Assembly (NCBI GenBank): GCA_046347635.1
Contig: JAXMFT010000002.1
Coordinates: 186,001-250,000 of the forward strand
Length of the DNA: 64,000 nucleotides
Reading direction: 5' to 3'
Source: JAGVSZ01 sp019137045
GTDB lineage: Bacteria > Pseudomonadota > Gammaproteobacteria > Burkholderiales > SG8-39
Shown: piece after piece, positions 59,656-64,000 of the stretch
How positions within the stretch are numbered: position 1 is the first letter of the stretch
How the letters are laid out: every line of letters starts with the position of its first letter
The notes under the pieces: model-generated
Database searches by the model: none
Seen by the model: the letters and a program-made list of their open reading frames with translations, nothing else
Told to the model about the DNA's origin: nothing
Program-made: the position numbers and the translations under genes

Positions 59656-60719
59656 TTCGTCCCCGCGAGCGGCCGCTGCCGGAACGGCCAGAGCACGAAC
59701 CAGTCGCGCACGCGCCGCCAGATCCCCACCAGCCCCTCCGGCTCGAAGAGCAGGAACGCCACCATCACCAGGCCGAACGCCGCGTAGTTCACCGCGAACA
59801 CGAGGTTCGCGTAGCGCTCCGGCGTGGGCAGGACCTCGATCAGCGCCTCGATCGCGTACGGGAACAGCGTCACGAACGCCGCGCCGAGCAGCGCGCCGAG
59901 GATCGACCCCATCCCCCCGATGATCACCATCGCGACGTACTGGATCGAGAGGAAGAGCGAAAACGCCTCGATCGACACGAACCCGCGGTAGTACGCGAAC
60001 AGCGCCCCCGCCACCGCGGTCAGCATCGAGCTCACCACGAACGCCGCGAGCTTGTACGCCGGCACGCCGATCCCGAGCGCCTCCGCCACCGTCTCGTGGT
60101 CGCGGATCGCGCGCCACGCCCGCCCGCTGCGCGAGCGCAGCAGGTTCAAGGCGAGCACCACCGTCGCGGCGGCCGCGGCGAGCAGCACGAAGTACCAGGC
60201 GCGCGCGTCGCTCACGACGAGCGGACCGAGGGCGGGCGGGTCGACGATGATCCCGGTCGAGAAGCCGCGCTCGGTCTCGTACTCGCTGCCGACGTAGTGC
60301 ACCACGAAGTAGAGCGCGAGCGTGCTCACCGCGAGGTACAGCCCGCGCAGCCGCAGCGACGGCAGGCCGAACACCACCCCGAGCAGCGCGCCGACCCCGG
60401 CGGCGGCGGGGAGGGTGACCCAGAACGGCGCGTTCGCCTCCTTGACGAGGATCCCGACCGTGAACGCCCCCGCCGCGAGCAGCCCCGCGTGCCCGAGCGA
60501 CACCTGGCCCGCGTAGCCGGTCAGCAGCATCAGCGCCACCGCCCCGATCGACGCGAGGAAGAACTGGTTGGCGAGGTCGAGCAGGAACGACGACGCGACG
60601 AAGGGGAACGCGCCGAGCGCCGCGAGGAACACGGTCAGGCTCGCCGCCTGCGCGCGCGTGTCGACCAGGCGCAGCTCGCGCGCGTAGCTCGTCCGGAAGT
60701 AGCCGCTCGCGAAGGGCAC
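59652..60719 (-). CDS. livM: ABC transporter permease (LivM)
   Basis: 355 residues from GTG, one-base overlap with livH. About ten membrane helices; GYAGQVSLGHAGLLAAGAF, RGLYLAVSTLALYFVV and GRAWRAIRDHETVAEALGI are the family signatures. The AIRDHE loop contacts the ATPases. Substrate of the transporter unknown, possibly carboxylic or aromatic acids given the adjacent ligase. Confidence 0.92.
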   Translation of the reverse strand: MPFASGYFRTSYARELRLVDTRAQAASLTVFLAALGAFPFVASSFLLDLANQFFLASIGAVALMLLTGYAGQVSLGHAGLLAAGAFTVGILVKEANAPFWVTLPAAAGVGALLGVVFGLPSLRLRGLYLAVSTLALYFVVHYVGSEYETERGFSTGIIVDPPALGPLVVSDARAWYFVLLAAAAATVVLALNLLRSRSGRAWRAIRDHETVAEALGIGVPAYKLAAFVVSSMLTAVAGALFAYYRGFVSIEAFSLFLSIQYVAMVIIGGMGSILGALLGAAFVTLFPYAIEALIEVLPTPERYANLVFAVNYAAFGLVMVAFLLFEPEGLVGIWRRVRDWFVLWPFRQRPLAGTK

Positions 60720-61645
60720 TACACGCGGTCCAGTTCTTCGCGCGTGCCGAACAGCCCCCAGGGCCGCGCGAGCAGCATCGCGATCAGCACGAGAAACGGC
60801 ACCACGTCGGCGAGCAGCGGGTTCACGTAGTGGATCAGCAGCACCTCGGCCGCCGCCACGATCAGCGCCCCGGCGATCGCGCCGACCAGGCTGTCGAGCC
60901 CGCCGACGAGCGCCGCCGGGAAGGCCTTCAGCCCGATCACCACCATCGTCTGCTCGAGCCCGGCGTCGAGCGCGATCAGCATCCCCGCGAGCCCGCCGGT
61001 GAAGGTCGAGAGCCCCCAGGCGAGCGCGTACACCCCGTGCAGTCGGATCCCGCGCTGCGCGGCGAGCAGCGGGTTCTGCCCCGCCGCGCGCATGCGGATC
61101 CCCCAGCGCGTGTAGCGCAGGAACGCGAACAGGCCCGCGTACGCCGCCGCAGTCGTCAGCACCAGCGCGGCCGCCGCGGCCGAGATGCGCGCGCCCCCGG
61201 GCAGCGCGAGCGCGGGGTTGGACCATCCCAGCGCCTGGCCGGGGTACTGCTGCTGGGCGGACCAGACGAGGACGACGATCCCGCGCAGGAGGATCCCGAG
61301 CGCGACCGTGGCGAGCACCGCGGCGAGCACGCGCTCGCCGGTCATCTTGCGCATCAGCACCAGGTAGACCGCGGCGCCGACCACGAGCCCGAGCAGGGCG
61401 GAGGCGGCGAACGCGGCGAGCGGGTGCCCCGAGAAGAGCGAGGCGGTGGCGAGCAGCAGGTACGCCGCCACCATCATCAGCTCGCCGTGCGCGAGGTTGA
61501 GCACGCGGCTGGTGCGGTAGATCAGCACGTAGCCGCAGCCGATCAGCGCATAGATCGACGCGAGTACCGCGATGTTGACCGCGAGCTGAATGAGGAGGCC
61601 CCGCCTATGGTTTCCCCGCGGCTGCGCGGCGACGGCGCCGCGCAA
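60719..61645 (-). CDS. livH: ABC transporter permease (LivH)
   Basis: 308 residues if translation begins at TTG 61645. The first transmembrane segment LLIQLAVNIAVLASIYALIG begins about 16 residues later, and no ATG or GTG lies between, so the start is uncertain. Family blocks: YVLIYRTSRVLNLAHGELMM, GIRLHGVYALAWGLSTFTGG, ALVGGLDSLVGAIAGALIV. Paired with livM to form the membrane channel. Confidence 0.9.
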   Translation of the reverse strand: MRGAVAAQPRGNHRRGLLIQLAVNIAVLASIYALIGCGYVLIYRTSRVLNLAHGELMMVAAYLLLATASLFSGHPLAAFAASALLGLVVGAAVYLVLMRKMTGERVLAAVLATVALGILLRGIVVLVWSAQQQYPGQALGWSNPALALPGGARISAAAAALVLTTAAAYAGLFAFLRYTRWGIRMRAAGQNPLLAAQRGIRLHGVYALAWGLSTFTGGLAGMLIALDAGLEQTMVVIGLKAFPAALVGGLDSLVGAIAGALIVAAAEVLLIHYVNPLLADVVPFLVLIAMLLARPWGLFGTREELDRV

Positions 61646-61681
61646 CCGCGCCCATGTGCGCGCTTCGCGCGTGAGCGCAGG

Positions 61682-62842
61682 CTACTTCACGTCGAGCGCG
61701 GTCCAGTCCTTCACCCGCACGATCGCGTTCTTCGCCGGGTCCCAGCGGTAGACGCGGTAGTACTGCCGGGTGCGGAAGTGGTTGTCCTTGGTCCACTCGA
61801 TCGGCCCGCCGCGCAGGCCCTTGGTGTCGACCTTGAGGTTGTTCATCGACGCGAGCACCTTCTGCGGCGTCGGCGGCCAGGGCGTCCCCTTCAGCGCCGC
61901 CTCGAGCACCAGGCCGGCGATGAACCCCTCGGTGAGCTGCGTGATCGGGTAGTTCAGCTTGGCGCGGTGGGTCGCGGCGCGGATCTCGGCGTGCACCGGC
62001 AGGGTGTCCTGGAAGAACGCGTTGGTGCCGAACACGTACAGGTCGCCGTCCTTCAGCCGCTCGAGCTCGTCCTCCGCCTGGATGTGCGCGTACGCGATGT
62101 AGTCGCCCTTCCATCCCAGGCGGCGCAGCGCCTCGAGCGTGCGCACCTGCGTCACCCACGGCGCCCACGAATAGACCCAGTTCGCGTTCGCGTCCTTGAG
62201 CCGGGTGGCGAACGGCGTGTAGTCGGGCGTCGGCGGCGGGATGATCTCCTTGTCGACCGGCGTCATCCCGAGCTGCTTCGTCAGGCTCTCGGCGTAGTCG
62301 ATCTCGCCGCGCGAGATCGGGATCGCCATCGCCGCGTAGCCGACGCGCGGCGCCTCCCGCGCGCGCTCCTTGACGAACCCCATCGCGAAGCGGCTGTCGT
62401 ACTGCGCCCCGAACGCGGTCGAGCAGAACTGCAGCGGGTCGGCCGGCGGGTAGGTCTCCTTCGGGCACACCGCGCCGGCATAGAAGAGCGGGACGCCGGC
62501 GCGCTTCGCCTCCGCGATCATCGGCGCGTAGGTGGACGACAGGCTCGAGTTGATCAGGACGAGCACCTTGTCCTGCGCGAGGAGCTTCTTCGCGTCGGCC
62601 GCGGCCTTGGACGGCTCGCCCTGGTTGTCCGCGACGATGAGGCGGATCTGCCGCCCGTTCACGCCGCCCTTGCCGTTCACGTGGTCCACGTAGGCGCGCA
62701 TCGCCTCGATCACCGGGGCGTACGTCGCCGCCGCCGGACCGGTGAGCGCGCCGGTCAGGCCGACGACGTAGGCATCCTGCGCGAGAGCGCCGGTCGCGGC
62801 GAGGCTCGCGGCGAGCACGGTCGTGAGGGCAGTTCGTCTCAT
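61682..62842 (-). CDS. periplasmic substrate-binding protein of Liv-type ABC transporter
   Basis: 386 residues. The signal peptide MRRTALTTVLAASLAATGALA ends near residue 22. DAYVVGLTGALTGPAAATYAP, YVDHVNGKGGVNGRQIRLIV and LINSSLSSTYAPMIAEAKRA are typical of Peripla_BP_6 proteins. The ATG at 62842 has GAGGAG upstream. Ligand not predictable; proteins next to acyl-CoA ligases often bind aromatic acids rather than amino acids (recalled, unproven here). Second gene after the ligase, 19 bases downstream. Confidence 0.9.
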   Translation of the reverse strand: MRRTALTTVLAASLAATGALAQDAYVVGLTGALTGPAAATYAPVIEAMRAYVDHVNGKGGVNGRQIRLIVADNQGEPSKAAADAKKLLAQDKVLVLINSSLSSTYAPMIAEAKRAGVPLFYAGAVCPKETYPPADPLQFCSTAFGAQYDSRFAMGFVKERAREAPRVGYAAMAIPISRGEIDYAESLTKQLGMTPVDKEIIPPPTPDYTPFATRLKDANANWVYSWAPWVTQVRTLEALRRLGWKGDYIAYAHIQAEDELERLKDGDLYVFGTNAFFQDTLPVHAEIRAATHRAKLNYPITQLTEGFIAGLVLEAALKGTPWPPTPQKVLASMNNLKVDTKGLRGGPIEWTKDNHFRTRQYYRVYRWDPAKNAIVRVKDWTALDVK

Positions 62843-62861
62843 GGTCTCCTCCTCGTTGGCG

Positions 62862-64000
62862 TCATTGGTGCAGCAGCCCGCCCGCGGCGGCGGCGACGAG
62901 CCGCTCCTCCGCGTCATCGTACATGGACTCCACCAGCGTCTCGAACCGCTCGTACATGAGCCGGCGCTTCACCTTGCGCGTCGGCGTGACCGGCTCGCCT
63001 TCCTCCTCCGGGTCGAGCGCCTTCGGCAGGATGCGGAAGCGCTTCACCTGCTCGACGCGCGCGAGCTGCGCGTTCGCGCGCTCGATCTCGCCCTGGAGCA
63101 GGCGCTCGACCGCCGCGTGCTGCGCGAGGCTGGTGAAGCCGGTGTAGGCGGCGCCGTGCGCGCGCGCCCAGTCCGACACCGTGTCGTAGTCGATCTCCAG
63201 GAGGGCGGTCACGTACTTGCGTCCGTGCCCGAACACCACCGCCTCGGCGACGTACGGGCTCGCGCGCAGCGCGTTCTCGATGTAGGAGGGCGACAGCGTC
63301 TTGCCGCCCGCGGTCACGATGAAGTCGCGCGCGCGGTCGACGATCCGCAGCCGCCCGTCGGCCCACGCGCCGACGTCGCCGGTGTGCAGCCAGCCGTCGG
63401 CGTCGAGCACCGCGTCGGTCGCGCCGCGGTCGTTCCAGTAGCCGTCGAAGAGGTCGGGGCTGCGCACCAGGATCTCGTCGCCCGCGCCGAGCCTGACCTC
63501 CCAGCCCGCGGGCACCGTGCCGACGTCGCCCGGACGCGGGAACGGCCCGCGCTGGCCGGCGATGATCGCGCCGGCGGTCTCGGTCTGGCCGTACATCTCG
63601 CACACGTTCACGCCCCAGACCTGCCACAGCGCGGCCGTCTCGGGCGGCACGGCGGCGCCGCCGGCGAGGACGAGCTCGAGGCGGTCGAGCCCGAGCTTGT
63701 TGAGGAGCGGGCGGAACACCGCGGCGCGCGCCAGGCGGTAGGCGAGCGCGGACGCGGCGCGAGTCTCGCCCTCCCAGCGCCGCCTGGCGTGCGCCCGGCC
63801 GATGCGCGCGGCGAGACCGTACGCGGCGCGCTTGATCGTCGCCGTCCCCGAGATGCCGACCAGGACCTGCGAGGCGAACTTCTGCAGGTAGCGCGGCACG
63901 GCGAAGAGCGCGGTCGGCGCGACCTCGAACAGGGTCTGCGGGAGGTCGGCGAGGTCTTCGCCGAAGTGCGGCACGAGCTGCGAGACGAGCGGCAGGGTGA
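62862..64000 (-). CDS. long-chain-type acyl-CoA synthetase, C-terminal part (5' end outside window)
   Basis: About 379 C-terminal residues are present and the frame is open to the window end. LVLAGGAAVPPETAALWQVWG, EMYGQTETAGAII (A5 motif), WLHTGDVGAWADGRLRIVDR and FIVTAGGKTLSPSYIENALR are those of FadD15/long-chain-type synthetases, with the final PTRKVKRRLM in place of the usual catalytic Lys region. It precedes the Liv-type binding protein gene, suggesting import and CoA activation of one acid. Confidence 0.88.
   Translation of the reverse strand, partial: TLPLVSQLVPHFGEDLADLPQTLFEVAPTALFAVPRYLQKFASQVLVGISGTATIKRAAYGLAARIGRAHARRRWEGETRAASALAYRLARAAVFRPLLNKLGLDRLELVLAGGAAVPPETAALWQVWGVNVCEMYGQTETAGAIIAGQRGPFPRPGDVGTVPAGWEVRLGAGDEILVRSPDLFDGYWNDRGATDAVLDADGWLHTGDVGAWADGRLRIVDRARDFIVTAGGKTLSPSYIENALRASPYVAEAVVFGHGRKYVTALLEIDYDTVSDWARAHGAAYTGFTSLAQHAAVERLLQGEIERANAQLARVEQVKRFRILPKALDPEEEGEPVTPTRKVKRRLMYERFETLVESMYDDAEERLVAAAAGGLLHQ

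Overview
The window is very GC-rich chromosomal DNA with dense coding on both strands, short intergenic gaps and frequent 1-4 base start/stop overlaps. The gene content points to a betaproteobacterium, probably of the Burkholderiales or a related uncultured lineage. It includes a Bug/TctC-type binding protein, a NodT-type outer membrane factor, DUF4124, DUF4239 and DUF4410 proteins, gentisate dioxygenase, and a Liv-type ABC operon next to an acyl-CoA ligase. This placement is inferred from gene families only; no rRNA or tRNA gene was seen.

Layout. 1-8.3 kb: the end of an AsmA-like protein, two small lipoproteins, a DUF4239 membrane protein, pgi with a possible coupled leader peptide, a short-form gnd, a papain-like peptidase and a RES/Xre toxin-antitoxin pair. 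8.4-14.2 kb: a complete tripartite RND efflux operon (adaptor, pump, outer membrane factor) on the minus strand. 14.4-25.5 kb: exported and envelope proteins. These include a modular cysteine-rich-repeat protein, a DUF4410 lipoprotein, a beta-barrel, an eight-haem cytochrome fused to HEAT/TPR repeats, a patatin-like lipoprotein, two paralogous coiled-coil proteins and a fossil of a DUF4239 gene. 25.5-29.8 kb: a Bug receptor, a sensor kinase fused in one chain to a FixJ-like response regulator, and a VapBC-type pair.

29.9-43.6 kb is the most distinctive part. It is a one-directional array of about 14 genes headed by a receiver-only regulator. Nearly every other product carries a signal peptide, lipobox or membrane segments: two SYLF/Ysc84 proteins, DUF2092, an OmpA-like lipoprotein, an outer membrane barrel, a SHOCT protein, a two-TM channel, two DUF1254 proteins, a DUF3604 PHP-like protein, a PpiC-type isomerase and a HupE-like permease. 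A palindromic element (core ACCAAGGT flanked by TAGG/CCTA) lies upstream of the receiver gene and recurs upstream of other envelope genes in the window. In three copies it sits at an identical distance from a -10-like hexamer. It looks like the operator of a FixJ/TodT-like activator, and the fused kinase-regulator in the window is the obvious candidate to bind it.

43.6-52.7 kb: an orphan ParA ATPase, gentisate 1,2-dioxygenase, a DUF6781-like/UbiB/pyrophosphatase operon, a hipBA module with four operator palindromes and a probably leaderless hipB transcript, a frameshifted symporter-like gene and a small alpha/beta hydrolase. 52.7-57.4 kb: acyl-CoA ligase, FAD monooxygenase and nitronate monooxygenase (a likely catabolic operon), then an orphan Imm10-like protein. 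57.5-64 kb: a RelE-type toxin-antitoxin pair, then a Liv-type ABC transporter operon following an acyl-CoA synthetase that runs off the window end.
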